This document shows, piece by piece, positions 42,550-55,794 of a stretch of DNA of 64,000 nt. Source of the stretch: Spirodela intermedia (taxonomy: Eukaryota; Streptophyta; Magnoliopsida; Alismatales; Araceae); the NCBI GenBank assembly GCA_902729315.2, contig LR746269.1, positions 5,301,501-5,365,500 on the forward strand. Direction: 5' to 3'. The notes under the pieces were generated by a model, which saw only the letters and a list, made by a program, of their open reading frames with translations, was not told the origin of the DNA and ran no database searches. How positions within the stretch are numbered: the stretch's first letter is position 1; every line of letters begins with the position of its first letter. Made by a program: the position numbers and the translations under genes.

Positions 42550-42783
42550 CCACAGGCTCTATCTCTCTCTCTCTCTCTCTCTCTCTAGAATTCAACTGAA
42601 AAAACCATTTTACCCAACTTGTACCAAGAGTTCAACTAAAACCCAGTTAAACATATCATATGGCAACTCCCTCTCATCCCTCTCCAGTCTCTGTCCATCT
42701 CTCGCACTACAAAACACATTACCCCGTTTGTACCAGGAATTGAATTTGAAACCTTACTAAGCATATGAGATGAGACCTCCCCC

Positions 42784-42817
<34 letters not shown>

Positions 42818-42997
42818 GCTAGAATTCAACTGAAAAATCCATTTTACCCACCTTGTTAAACATATCATGTGACATCTCCTTCCCATCTCTCTCCAGTCCC
42901 TGTCCATCTCTCTCGCTTACAAGTTAACTTAAATTCATTACCCCGATTGTACCAAGAATTGAATTTAAAACCTTAGTAAGCATATGAGATGACACCT

Positions 42998-43065
<68 letters not shown>

Positions 43066-43634
43066 TCTCTAGAAATCAACTGAAAAATCCATTTTACCCA
43101 CCTTGTTAAACATATCATATGACATCTCCTTCCCATCCCTCTCCAGTCCATGTCCATCACTCTCACTACAAGTTAACTTAAACCCATTACGCCGTTTGTA
43201 CCAAGAATTGAACTTTAAACATTACTATAAGCATATGAGATGAGACCTCCCCCCCTCTCTCTCTCTCTAGAATTCAGCTGAAAAAACCATTTTACCTACT
43301 TTGTACGAAGAGTTCAACTAAAACCTAGTTAAACATATCATATGACATCTCTCTCCCATTCCTCTCCAGTCTCTGTCTATCTCTCTCACGGCAAATTGAC
43401 TTCAATCCATTATCCCGTTTGTACCAAAAATTCAACTTAAAACCTTAGCATATGAGATGGCACCTCCCCCCTCTCTCTCCCTCTAGAATTCAACTGAAAA
43501 TCCCATTTTACCCACGTTGTACCAAGAATGCAACTATAAACTTGTAAAAAATAGCATATGACACCTCCCCTCCAGTCCCTGCCCATCTCTCTCACTACAA
43601 TTGAACTTAAACCCATTATCCAGTTTGGAACACA

Positions 43635-43674
<40 letters not shown>

Positions 43675-43675
43675 C
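42550..43675. repeat. Tandem repeat array with internal (CT)n microsatellites
   Basis: About five copies of a roughly 195-255 bp unit. Each starts with a (CT)n tract of variable length, then TAGAATTCAACTGAAAAA, CATTTTACCCA, GTTAAACATATCATATGACA, CTCTCCAGTCTCTGTCCATC, ACCCATTACCCCGTTTGTAC and GCATATGAGATGAGACCTCC, and then the next CT tract. Copies start near 42565, 42795, 43005, 43255 and 43470. Copies 2 and 3 lack the roughly 25 bases between ACTTGT and TTAAACATATC that copies 1, 4 and 5 have, giving an A-B-B-A-A order. Within-array divergence is moderate. No protein frame runs through it. Confidence 0.9.
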
Positions 43676-44522
43676 CCTCTCCCTCTCATGGATTTCTTAT
43701 TTCCTTGGGATTTCCCTAGGACCTCGACAATGATTTTCAGGTTCCGGTTGGGCTTAGCAATGCCGCCACCCGGCTCTGTAACTTAACGGGCCAAGTCAAA
43801 TCCAGGCCCAGAGAAAAGCCCAAAAAGTATAAGCCCAAGAACAGAGAAGTTTCCAGAGAGATCATAGCTCAGGCTCGCCAAAATCCTCTTACAGTTTTAA
43901 GAATATTCCTCTAACCTTCTAGAATGTACACCGTTTAATCAGATAATTGGCTAGAAAATATAAGCCCACTCTTCATCCCAACGGTTAAATGGGTAAATCA
44001 TAAATCCCCTAAATTACTCACGTGGAGTTTTTTAAATTAATTTATTAATATACTTTTTGGGAAATTCAATCAATAGGAGTGCGGAGGAGCAGGAGCTGGG
44101 CTGGGCGACCAAGTAATTATAATTGGGCCATGTTAAATACGACCCAAATAATCTTATTGGGCTGATCCACGCACTTTGGCGTTAGAAGCCCACATCTGCA
44201 TCATGGCGGCCAGGACGCCTGAGGTTAAGATGCCTTCCGTCAATCCCATGAAAATACTGAATAAATATATCTATATAAAATAAGACATTTAGGGTGAACC
44301 AGCGAAGGGCCACCGTGAGGTAATGCGTTTGACGATCTGAGGGGACTATTCACTGAATCTGAATGGGAGATTAGCCTACCAATGGGTCCCTATTTAGGAG
44401 AGAGAAAATGGTATCTATGAGGAATATTCAAATCTGCTCAAGCCGGTAGCTCCGTCTTAGCCTTTTCTACTCCGACAAGAGACCCGTCTTTGAAAGTCCC
44501 CTCCAGCATTATTGATAAGCCG

Positions 44523-44524
<2 letters not shown>

Positions 44525-44559
<35 letters not shown>
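44525..44559. repeat. (GA)n microsatellite
   Basis: Uninterrupted GA run of about 35 bp. Confidence 0.95.
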
Positions 44560-44560
<1 letters not shown>

Positions 44561-47500
44561 TACCGACGCAGAGAAATCAATCAACGAAATAGCTGCTGTT
44601 TGTCGTGGCTTCCCTTGTTCTTAGTGGAGACAAGAAACCTGCATATAAATCTTTTATCCCATATCATTGGCATGGTTCTACGTTCAATCATTTATTTTAT
44701 TTTATCTAATTATTTATGCGTCAGAGAAGAACAAAATTTTCACGACTATGAACGCCAAACCATGGTCTACTTGCCCCATGACCTAGTAGAATATCTTTCA
44801 TGCCAACAGCCCGGGCCCAGGTTTTGAACACTATATCCCTCGTGATCTTCCTTCGTGCTCTTTGGTCAGCGATCGCCCTCTTGTTTGACCAGCTCCCCCT
44901 TCATTATCTCTCCTTCCCCCTAGTGCCCTCTACTCCGGTGTCAGATGGCCCAACCCATCCCCATGGATTTTAATTTTCCTCCTTTGTTACGCTATGTGGT
45001 CAGCACCCTGACGTCAGTGACCCCCTTGCACTCTCCTTCCTCTTCAATTCCGCCCCCCTTGATTTAGGATGCTTGATCTGGGGGCAATCTCCCTACCTCG
45101 GTGGGAGACTTTGCTGACATTATTGGGTCAATTAACGGAAAAATCGACTAAGAATGAGTGACTTATGCCCATCTTTGTAAACATTACTTTACTTAATAAA
45201 GCATCAAATGCAAGATTACCAACAACGTATATTGTTGGTAGAGGCTCTCAAGATATTGGAAACTCTCCTCCTTGAAAAGTACCTTGGTTAAGATTATTGG
45301 GTCATCTAAAACCGAATGACAAAAGATTAACCCATGGGGGATCACTGTAAGCACACCCCCCCCATCCCCTTCACTAGGACCCACCCACTCATGTGGTAAT
45401 ATCCCTAGCTTGACAAGAAGCTTATTAAAAATGGCTAGGTGATCTAACTCAAAACCAGTTGACAACGAGATGGGTTTGCCGATTTCGATAATCTCTGGTT
45501 TACTTGAATACAAAGCGATGAGAGATCATTCCATACACACTCTGATAGTTGCGACCCTTAGTTTTATAATAGCCTACATACATTTATACAGACCATTAAT
45601 TCATCCAGCACAAAATAGATTAGTTTTCTCAAGCAAAGTATGCAAATCTCTATAACTACTAGTTTGGTTTCATAGAGATCACCCGTTGCAACCCTTAATC
45701 CTACGGTAGTCCAGCCACCTTGGCCACTACTTTATACCTATTGGGCTGTCTAATGTCACAGTAGTTGGCTATGACCCCTCAATTCATAGGTTCAAATTAA
45801 TTGACCCTGCGTTTCAGAAGGGTCTGTTGCCCAGCTCATTTCGCAGGATTATCTCTGATCCGGGAGCTGGTTATAGAAGATTGTAAGCCAAAATAATAGA
45901 TTCGATAAGGTCTACCCATGTTCCTATATTTGATTCTATATCTTCCTTTCAAAAAGCTATTATCGCTTGTTGAATGCGATTAACAGAGATGTTCCTGTCA
46001 AAGATGCCATATTTCTCCGTCCATCATAGTCGTTGTGGAGGTTGCAATCAATATCATGAGTCGAATCACCAATTTTCTTTAAAGCACATCAAGTATTAAA
46101 TAGAGAAAACAGCACCATCACTCTGTTCTCAGTACCCACTTGGGAATTAGAGAGAAGGATGAGTCGCCGGTGCAATGGGTCTCATCTCTGCCCCCGGACG
46201 CATATGAAGGTGATCAAGAACTCTCGTGAGAGGCTGACTTCCTCGCGAGGGTCTGGATCAAAGCCCGGGAAGGAAGAATAGAGGAAGGACCACGACGGCT
46301 GACCTGGAACGTGAACGCCAACTGAACCGCCCACAAAATCCAAAAAATTAAACAAACCCTAATCGGGGGAACTCGGCTCCGAATGGCTCTGGCACTTGAA
46401 CGAGATACTGGATTCTTGACCACTCCGAGTGGACGTCCGGCCTAGGCAGCTTCTTGCGCCGACGGACTTATTCCGGAAATCTCAAAGCAGCTTGCTATAA
46501 AATATATGATATGAGAACAGGTTGACATCTGCGTACTTCAGCGATGAGCCTCGCTAGAACGCCGTAGAGAGCACGTTACGCGATTGTTTGCACGGCGGTC
46601 GTCACCGGCCTGTGTCAACGGGCTCTCTCCTCCCGGTGTCTGTAGGGTTCCAAGAAGGCTCCTCCTTCAGTGACAGCTCCTACCGGGAAGATTAGGATAG
46701 GCTGACAGCATTAACTCGAAAAGAGATGAGATTAGGGTTCGTCAGAATGGTATAAAGGTCGTTGTGGATATATATATCACTCTTACTCGCTGATGAAACG
46801 ATAGAATTGGGCTGTGTTATCGGTCGTCAGAGTTTGACGTCTGAACATTGCAGGGTTCCGGGGAATGCAGTTTCATAGCAACTGCCGATCCTCAGGCTGA
46901 GAGATCCTCGTCTCGTCCTTGGTCAAGTCCCCGCAAAATACAAGGGGGAAATAGTCGACTCACTCTTTGATGTAGATGATACCTGAATATCAGCTATTCT
47001 ATCAACCGGTCACGCTCAAGCCGCTAGAGCGAGATAGAGAGAGAGAGAGAGAGAGACACTATATCGTTGTCTGCGCTGTCAAGACGGGACCCACCTAAAA
47101 CGAACATATGCAGAGATGGAAACATCTAATCCCGGTTACCAGGGCATTTGTTTATTTTCCATTACGACCAACGGGCCGGATAAAAAACAGAAAATTATAG
47201 TTTAATAGATGTATTATTTGCAATTCCTTGAGCCTTATCAAGATTGTATGCATCTTTCTTTCCGCCATGAAGGCGAGAGGATTGAGGAAGGTTCCAAGCA
47301 GTCAGCTTCGCTGGTCCCCGGCCCTCCTTATTGCAACCCGTTGACCTTCCCCTCCGAATACCACGGAAAACATTAACCAGCGGAATAAACCAGATTCGCA
47401 TCTACCCACGGAATTTCTCTGGGTTAACTTACCCGGTATGTGAATATATAGCCGGATAATTTGATTGAGAAAAAGAATTCCCCGGTGGATACCCTTTAAA

Positions 47501-47719
47501 GAAAATTATTTTGAGTTACCGAGCCACTCTTTCGAAAGCTCCGACTTATCGTCCTGTTAATCTGATCAACGGGAGGACGCGGCGCGGCCTGGGTCTTGCC
47601 AAATCTTATCTACCCTTGTCTGGAGAGGGAGAGTGCTAAGAAATTCCAAATTTTTCTATCGATCTACTTTCAAATATTGAGTGCAAATGGTTGAATTTTA
47701 TGTCCTGGTGATTCAAAAG

Positions 47720-47802
<83 letters not shown>
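47720..47802. repeat. Compound (ATAG)n(AG)n microsatellite
   Basis: About 11 ATAG units pass directly into about 19 AG units. This looks like conversion of a tetranucleotide into a dinucleotide repeat by loss of the T. Confidence 0.95.
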
Positions 47803-47808
<6 letters not shown>

Positions 47809-48348
47809 GAGGGTATTTTGGAGCTTCTTATTCATTTCTGAGAGCAGAATTTAAGGTTAACTCAGTTTAGCTCTTCCTGTTATCCATCAAAAGACAAGGA
47901 GACGGATTCCTCACCCTTTGGAAGTCTCCGTCGTAATATCTGATCAAGAAAGCATAAGAATGTATTCAAAATAGTCCACGTTTCGAGGGAGACATCACTT
48001 AAAGGATGTCCAAATTTATTGCCTTTTATTTTGCTATCAGCTGTTTGAATAGGCTTTTTGATTTTCGAACCCTGAAAATATCTCAAATATATTTATAATA
48101 TCCAAATTTAATGGACATAACAACTTGAAATAGCTTTCTCTCAAAGGTCTGCTAGATAAGGTTGGACCACATTCATCTGTAAACGTCGGAAAATGAAAGC
48201 TACGCAAAGGGGTAATCCCCTGACCAGAATTTTTTTTTCCCGGATTGACCTCGAAAAATCAAACCCGAGATGAAAAATGAGTCTGATCTGATCCCATCCA
48301 GGACCTGGTCTGGGTTTCAAAACGACTCAGTCAGCTAGAATGACCGCA

Positions 48349-48358
48349 TCTCTCTCTC

Positions 48359-48403
<45 letters not shown>

Positions 48404-48634
48404 ACGGGGTGCCTGTGGAGGGCTGGACCAGGCCAATGTTCCCCGCTCGTAGGGGCCTCACCCAGAGTCCATTCTTTTAGGGGTCTTTCTCCAGAACCCG
48501 GGTGGGGCGGTTGAAAACAGACCCAGCATGGCCTCAATCCCGACCGACGTGGTCAGCCATTTTTCTTAGATGCGTTCTTCAGGAAGAAGCTCGCCTATGA
48601 CGGCCTGTAAAGAGCTTTGACAGGTCGTTGTTAG

Positions 48635-48671
<37 letters not shown>
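48349..48671. repeat. Two (CT)n microsatellites
   Basis: CT runs at about 48349-48396 and 48639-48671 with unrelated sequence between them. Confidence 0.9.
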
Positions 48672-48673
<2 letters not shown>

Positions 48674-49294
48674 TACGCTGGGTTCTCCACTAAAATGCAC
48701 CAAACCCCTGGGGCCTTTCCAACCGCAGCGCGTACAGCTCATTTGAAGGCAGACTATTATTTTGTTGACTGGGTTTTTCTCTCTTGAGTCGTCCATGGCT
48801 GCCATCATTAAGGTAGTCAACTGTTTTTAGCCGTAATACGGTGTCTAAGTGTAGGAGGGAGTCCGACCTGGCCTGACCCGGTTCGTGAGCATGCCGGTCG
48901 ATTCATCGATGAATCGCGGAGATAACTCTCCAAACCCAACGATTTCAGCATAAGCGAAAACTCCACCGATTAGAAGGGGGTCGCAATTTTGACTTTCGAA
49001 TCAACGTTGTCATATTTACAGAAGAGGAGGCTTCCGTGAACGGAACTGCCTGGTCACGACGTGTCGATCACCTAATATTTGTTTAACCGTGGTCAATCTT
49101 CGGTAGTACATTTTATTGGATACCTCATTTTTATAAAGTCGAGATATAAAATATTCAATAATATATTAGAGAAAAGGAAGCATCCCAGCAGCACCACCTG
49201 GCTGGTCTTTAAGTACTGCCCATCTCCCCCAAGAAGGCCTCCCCTCTTCTTGTTCAACGATCCCCCCCCCCCTCCCTTTCCCAGCTTACCAGAG

Positions 49295-51823
49295 ATGATG
49301 AGGGCTCCGGCCGCCGCCACCACCACCGCCCATCTTCTTCTTCCTCTCCTCTTTCTCATCTGCCTGTTCTCAATCGCGGCGGCGGAAGACACCCGACACA
49401 GCATATCCTTGGGAAATCCGTTCAACGAGAGCTCCCCAAGCTACTTCAACATCCGTGGAGATGCTATGATCAACAACGACGCCCTCCAGCTCACGAAAGA
49501 CACCAGCAACACGAACTCCTACTTCATCAACAATTCCGGCCGAATCATCTACAATAAGGCCTTCAAAATCTGGGATGACCGCCCGGATTCCTCCAACTCC
49601 TCCGGCAGCGCCGCTGGCAACGGTACCAGCGCCTCGCTAAGGAATGTCATCTCCTTTAACACCTCCTTCGACTTCAACATCTACCCGGTGCGCAACCAGA
49701 CAGTCGGCGAGGGGCTGGCCTTCGTCATCGTAAACGACGGTGATACGATCCCAGACAACAGCTATGGGGAGTACCTCGGGCTCACCAACGCCTCCACGGA
49801 CGGCGACACCTCCAATCAGCTCGTTGCGGTGGAATTCGATACCTTTAAGCAGTCCTACGACCCTGACGCCAACCACGTCGGCCTCGACATCAACAGCGTT
49901 CGCTCTATCGTCACCCGCTCGCTCTCCGACTTCAACATGATCCTCTCCCCCTTGCAGACGGAGGGCGTCAAGTATCGGGCTTGGATAGACTACAGCGGAC
50001 CGCTCCGCCGCATCGATGTTTACCTCGCCTATATCTCCAGCCCCAAGCCATCGACGCCGCTGCTCAACGCGACCATCGACCTCAGCGCCCACCTCGCCCA
50101 GAAATCCTACTTTGGATTCGCCGGATCCACCGGGACGCGCTTCGAGCTCAACTGCGTCCTCGCCTGGAATCTCACGGTGGAAATCCTGCCGGAGGAGAGC
50201 ACTACCAGCGCGTTGAGCTGGTTTCTGAAAATTGGAGTCCCGATCTTGGCGGTGTTCCTGTTGGCGACAGTGGTGTTGGGCTTTTGGCTTTACCGGAGGC
50301 GGGTTGTGTACGACGAGCGGTTGGTGGGGACGCTGAGATCGCTTCCGGGGACGCCGAGGGAGTTCAAGTACAAGGAGCTGAAGAGGGCCACCGGCAACTT
50401 CGACAGCAGGAACCGGCTGGGCCAGGGCGGCTTTGGCGTCGTTTACAAGGGGGTCATCCCCGGCGAGAACGCCGCCGTGGCGGTGAAGACGTTCTTACGC
50501 GCGACCATGCAGGGGGATTTCCTCGCCGAGCTCACCATCATCAACCGGCTCCGCCACAAGCATCTCGTTCGCCTCGTCGGTGAGAGCTGCTAGCCCCTCT
50601 CCTCCTCTTTCTATTTTAAAATTACTATTTCGTGTATTTTCCTCGATAAATATCGGATTTGAACCGGTCGTCATCTCTCTCTCTCTCTCTCCCTCCCTCT
50701 CTCCCTCTCTCTCTTGGCGATACCAGAGCAAACTAAAGTGCACCTAAAATATGCACTTTTTCTCTCTATAAGTTAGCTGCTTTAAAAAAGTATGGATCGA
50801 CGCGCCATCTATTACTAATTTATCTGATATTTAATTATGGAAGGATGTCGAAGTGGTAGTTATCCGCTCGTAGCTGTTGCTACGTCGCACTTTCGTGGGT
50901 CCCTGAGGAGTGTGGAGAAGTCTAGCTTTGACTTTCGAGTTCTGCCGTATCTTGACTGACGGACCACTTGGTGCGTGCCTACAGGATGGTGCCACAAGAA
51001 CGGGAAGCTCCTGCTGGTCTACGACTTCATGCCGAACGGAAGCCTCGACCAGCACCTCTTCGACGCGCCGCCGGGGGAGCACTTGCCGTGGCAGCGCCGC
51101 CAGCGGATCCTCGCCGGCGTGGCCTCCGCCCTCCATTACCTCCACAACGAGTACGACCAGAAGGTGGTGCACCGGGACCTAAAGGCCAGCAATGTGCTGC
51201 TGGACGCGGAGTTCAACGCGCGGCTCGGTGACTTCGGCCTCGCACGGGCCATCGAGAACGAGCGCACCTCCTACGCCGATATCGAGGTCGACGGCATCCC
51301 CGGCACGATGGGTTACATCGCCCCCGAGTGCTTCCACACCGGCAAGGCCACCCGCGAGTCCGACGTCTTCGGCTTCGGCGCGGTGGTGCTGGAGGTCATC
51401 TGCGGGCGGCGGCCACGCTGCGACATCGGCAGGTTCCGGTTCCTCTCCGAATGGGTATGGAGTCTGCACGGGGAGGGGAAAGTACTTGCCGCAGTAGACC
51501 CGCGGCTGGGGGAGGATTATGATAAGGAGGAGGCCCAGAGGCTACTGCTCCTGGGGCTGGCTTGCAGCCACCCCAACGCCAGCGACCGGCCGAAGATCCA
51601 GGCCGTGCTGCAGATCATCTCCGGGGCGATTCCCCCGCCGGAGGTGCCGCCTGTCCGGCCGGCCTTCGTCTGGCCGTCGGTGTGCGGGGAATTGTACGAG
51701 GACAGCACCGAAACGACGCGCACCTGCAGCACTGCCGGGAGCTCCTCCAACCAGGGCCACTACAGTGTGCACAGCGCGCAGTATAGTGAGACCTCGGACT
51801 TCCACGAAGTCCACTTGAGATGA
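49295..51823 (+). CDS. L-type lectin receptor-like kinase (2 exons)
   Basis: Exons 49295-50579 and 50985-51823 total 2124 nt (707 aa). The protein has a signal peptide (residues 1 to about 27, LLLPLLFLICLFSIAAA), a legume-lectin ectodomain (FNTSFDFNIYP, GEGLAFVIV, VAVEFDTF, HVGLDINSV) with many N-glycosylation sites, a transmembrane helix (about 309-333) and a Ser/Thr kinase. The kinase has GQGGFGVVYKG, Lys398 (VAVKTF), HRDLKASN with Asp493, DFGLAR and GTMGYIAPE, so it should be active. Such receptors sit in the plasma membrane and sense cell-wall or pathogen-derived ligands. The 405-nt intron interrupts the kinase domain at LVG|WCH; most L-type lectin kinases lack introns. Phase (1) and flanking residues confirm the join. 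The first ATG of the ATGATG pair is taken as the start because the signal peptide follows directly. Confidence 0.95.
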
Positions 51824-52352
51824 GCGGCTCGAAGGTGGGGGGATTCTCGATTGGAAACCCGGCTTCTGACCATGATGTCAGGACGATGCGGAGGAAGAAG
51901 GGTTCAGGAGGATGCCTGCCGGGGCATCTTAGTTTTTCTTTGAGAATCCTCCAAAAGTTTAGCGCCGAAGGGGTGTTAATGTTTGATATTTTTAGCGTTG
52001 CCCTCGTACCATCGTCTGCGAACGATACTAACACAACCCAAAGCGTGTTTTTTCTCGTTATCAGTCTCTGGTTTTCTGCGAGATCATGTAAGTATTTTCT
52101 GGGTCTGATCACCCATAAAATCCAGAAGATGCAACCGGTTTTGCGAAATCGAATCACCCGCAGTAGCTGATTGAATGATAGCACGCCTTTGTTCATCCCC
52201 GAACGCAGCATCGGCGGATGAGCCTCCGTGGAGGCAGACAAATCGTGAAAGGGCATGTATAACAAATGGCTGATCAAGGACGGGGGCGTCTGTTGAATTA
52301 ATGGACAGGAAGCTCTTGGTGGGTTTTATCCAAGGATGGGATTGAGCTGTGC
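51824..52352. other. 3' flank of the lectin receptor kinase
   Basis: Presumed 3' UTR and intergenic DNA. No gene is recognised. Confidence 0.45.
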
Positions 52353-52455
52353 ATATCATATGAGCATGATGGGCACATATCAGACAAGCCTATCATATGG
52401 GCATAGTGGGCACATATCAGACAAACCTATCATATGGGCATGATGGGCTGACAAA
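52353..52455. repeat. Short tandem repeat (~46-bp unit, about 2.3 copies)
   Basis: The unit begins ATCATATGGGCATGATGGGC and continues ACATATCAGACAAACC. Copies start near 52355, 52393 and 52430 and differ at a few positions. The sequence lies between the lectin kinase and the copia element. Confidence 0.8.
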
Positions 52456-52567
52456 TACTCAGACAGAGATCAACGAGAGTCCTGATCTTAAGAAGGTCCT
52501 CTTAGCTTCGTACATATTTCTGCCATTCTTAGACCGAATATGATCAAACAAACACCTCTGAAACCAG

Positions 52568-53051
52568 ATGTTGAAACAAACCGGAGACGGACGACCAGGG
52601 TCCCGACCTTACCAGCATCGTAGGTTTACTAGACCAAATATAGGCATCTAAATAATAAAAGCACGGCACGAGGACAACAAATGTCAATGCACAGCAGAAC
52701 TAACGGCAGATGTAGTACCCTTTTAAGAATGGGTATTTTTAAAGGGTCAAAAGCACACAATATTGCAAAGATCGAGTGATGAAAAAGTTGAATACAGATC
52801 ATCAAATAATAATATATATTAAGTGATACACTGTTTTTGTCATTCGGAGAAAACCTCCCAGGTCCACACTAAAAGAGAAAGAGGCTATGGCGGATAAAAA
52901 AAATAGAGGGGAATATTTATCTCGAATCTCTTTGTTCCAAATATTTGGAGCATTCTTCTCTTCTTGAACCCATTAGAAACGCCTAATGAAAATAAGGAGA
53001 AAGGTTTACCTATTTCTTTATTTTCCTAAGTTGAATATCTATCTTAAAACA
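52568..53051 (-). repeat. 3' LTR of a Ty1/copia element
   Basis: On the minus strand this runs TGTTTTAAG...GTTTCAACA, with TG/CA ends, and is about 484 bp. It aligns along its length with 55795-56250; shared blocks include GAACTAAC, GAACCTCCTAGGTCCACACT and TAAGTGATACACTGTTT-like text. It is preceded on the minus strand by a polypurine tract at 53067-53052. Confidence 0.8.
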
Positions 53052-53067
53052 GCCTCCTTTTTCCTCC
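53052..53067 (-). other. Polypurine tract of the copia element
   Basis: The minus strand reads GGAGGAAAAAGGAGGC immediately before the TG that starts the 3' LTR. Confidence 0.75.
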
Positions 53068-55794
53068 ATGCGGTGCTGGAGTTCCCTAATTTTTTCGGTG
53101 CTTTTTCACTTCCTTTTTCACCCCACGTCAATACTATAAACAGCAGTTTACACTGCTAAGAAAATATCATTATATTGATGCATTTATTTTGCCCAAATCT
53201 CTTGGCTAGTAATATAGAATCATATTTAAGTGATTCTATTATTGATAGAGCTTCTTTCTTCATGTACACCCTCTTATAATCTATTACTTTTTAATCCTTT
53301 GAAAATATTATTGATTTCCAAATATCATTATTTGAAATTTCTTCACTTCCTTTAAATCAATCAGTCATTTGTTCTTGTCCTTACTCTCACTTGTCTTGTT
53401 AAACGTTACAAGATAACAAAAAAATATACAAACCAAGATAAAAAATTATTAATGTCATATTTACTTCTCCTCTTAGTTGATGTGATAATAGTGTAAGTGT
53501 CACTTTGATATGGATGTATATACCATTCATTATAAAGTAAAAAATTATTGAATTATTTTATCAATTTCTTATTGATCTTCATTCAATTGCATCCTAGTTG
53601 AGCTACCATGTCATTCTCACTAAAAGTCATATGTTGAACTATCTTCAACATTTATTCTTTACCCACTATAATATATTTTATTAAGCTATGTTTTCATATT
53701 TATGAGACTCCATAATCTAAAATTTGAGATCTTTTTATATACTAATAAAATAAATTATTTTGACTTAAAATCCAACCTAATATGTTTATTATCCTGCAAA
53801 AAAAATGTAAAAAAGACATCTAAATATGTGTATATTAGAAAAAGATATTGATTTATCATACCAAACTTCTTCTAGCCTCCTGAGTGCCAATGTTATAGAA
53901 GGAGATATATTTACCAAATAATAAACTATGTTAATAACATCATGCCAAAATTACATAAAGAGTCTTAAAAATAATCTCATAGAGTGAAATGTCTCAAGAA
54001 ATATCATGTCAGTCCTTCAAGTTATTAAATTATATTGTGTTTTTCATAGAATAAATTATAATGTTTCAAATGAAAAGTTACAAGCTCTTTTGACATGTAC
54101 TTGCCACCACTATTAATGCATGACTTTAATTCATTTATCAATCTATTTCTCAACTTTAATTTTCCAAAGTTAAAGTATCAAACATCCTTAATTTGTATTT
54201 CAAAAAATAAATTTAATTTTTCTAGAAAGGACATTGATAAGGTTAACATAATATCTAACTACTCCAAATGAAGTGATTAGACATACTTAAAATATCTAAA
54301 TGTGCATACTCAATAATAATTTTAATTCTCTTTGAAAAAGTAACAGATTTAGATTGAAATTCTTTTCCAATAACATAAGATTTAAATAAATAAAAATTTC
54401 AAGGTGTAATAATCTTAAGCAATTTTTTATTATGAATTCAACTTTTTTTTTTTACTCATATGGTCAAGCCTATCATATCACAACATATAGGAGAACCTTC
54501 ATTTTCATATAGATCACAGTGGGTGTATCACAAGATATAGTTGTCCCCAACAATTTTATATAGTGACATTATTTTATCTCGTTTTACAAAAATTAAAGAA
54601 ATTTTTTGTTTTCATAACATTTTTGTCTCTAATATAACAACTATTTGCATCAAGTGGGTACCTCGAGATATGGATTTTTACTCATGCTAGTGCCTATCTT
54701 AAAATTGTCAAATTTATAATTATCTAGTTAAGCATTTTGATTTTGACTATTCACATCATAACATATCTATATGATATGTTATTTTTCATGATTACTTGAC
54801 TTTTACCATAAGGTCTATATTTGTCAAATCAATCTCGAAATTGACATATGATAGAAAAAACATAAAATCAAAAATCCAAGTTAAAGAGTAATCCACACTT
54901 AGGGAGGTTAGTAAAACACTCCCTTGTGGTTCCAAACCAAATGTAACAATAGCTTCTTTAGCTAGCTCATTGCCCTTTTGATTTTATTTGAGTTTAGGTT
55001 AGTATCATTTAATTTATTTTGTTATGTAGCTAGCTCCTAACATCATTTAATTTATGTAACAATAACTAGCTCTTTGCCCTTTTCAGTGATCTACTTAATT
55101 TATGTAGTTATGTTTATTTCTATTTAATTTTTCTAACAGTAATTTTCAAGTCATTTTTTATTTTTGTGGCATACTCTTTTTTGACCTGCAACTAGAACAA
55201 CTAAATTTCCACCACATGTGAGAACTTTACACCTAACATCATTTAATAATAATGTAGAATTAATCTCATCCATCTTTAAGGTGTCTTTATCATACATAAT
55301 GGTAGTCAACAAATGATGTTAGGAGTAGGTAATGATGAGATAACAAAAAATAACATAATTTTCTTACCCCATCTTCATCTCCAAACTACAAAGCTTTTAG
55401 ATCAAGTTGCTAAAAGCATTCATATGTTATGACATATTAAATTATTCACTTATTTAAATATATATTATCTGCAAGGATCTTTGATATGCATATCATTTCT
55501 AGTTTCTTCCATTCATTATTAACAGCTTCTATGTCACTTCATTAGTCAAACACAACTATATTGTGCTAATTCATATCTATCTTTATCACTCAATATTTCT
55601 TATTTTTCTCTTCTATAAAAAGCTTTGTGGAGTTTTTATTATATTAAGATTGTCTTCACTCTCTTTTTCCATAGTTCGAAATCAATTTTATTATCAAATT
55701 TTACAACCTCAAATTTTGACATTAACATCTTTACAAAACCCAACTTAATAAAAGAAAAACTAGTTCGACTTAGGTACTAAAGTTTGGAACCAGA

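Larger units (their letters stand above)
43676..49294. other. Gene-free interval rich in microsatellites
   Basis: About 5.6 kb with no recognisable gene. GA/CT runs lie at about 44525-44559, 47037-47056, 48349-48396 and 48639-48671, plus a compound ATAG/AG repeat at 47720-47802. The frames present are short or depend on non-ATG starts and have no domain. The right end is the promoter of the lectin receptor kinase. Confidence 0.5.

Noticed and set aside
42272-42760. 162-codon plus-strand frame downstream of the SPL gene
   Set aside because: It runs through a CTT repeat and into the tandem array, starts in poly-Ser coding repeat and has no domain.
45193-45513. Minus-strand 106-codon frame with some protein-like composition
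   Set aside because: It starts only at a TTG, has no splice partners and no recognisable domain, and lies in a gene-free region.
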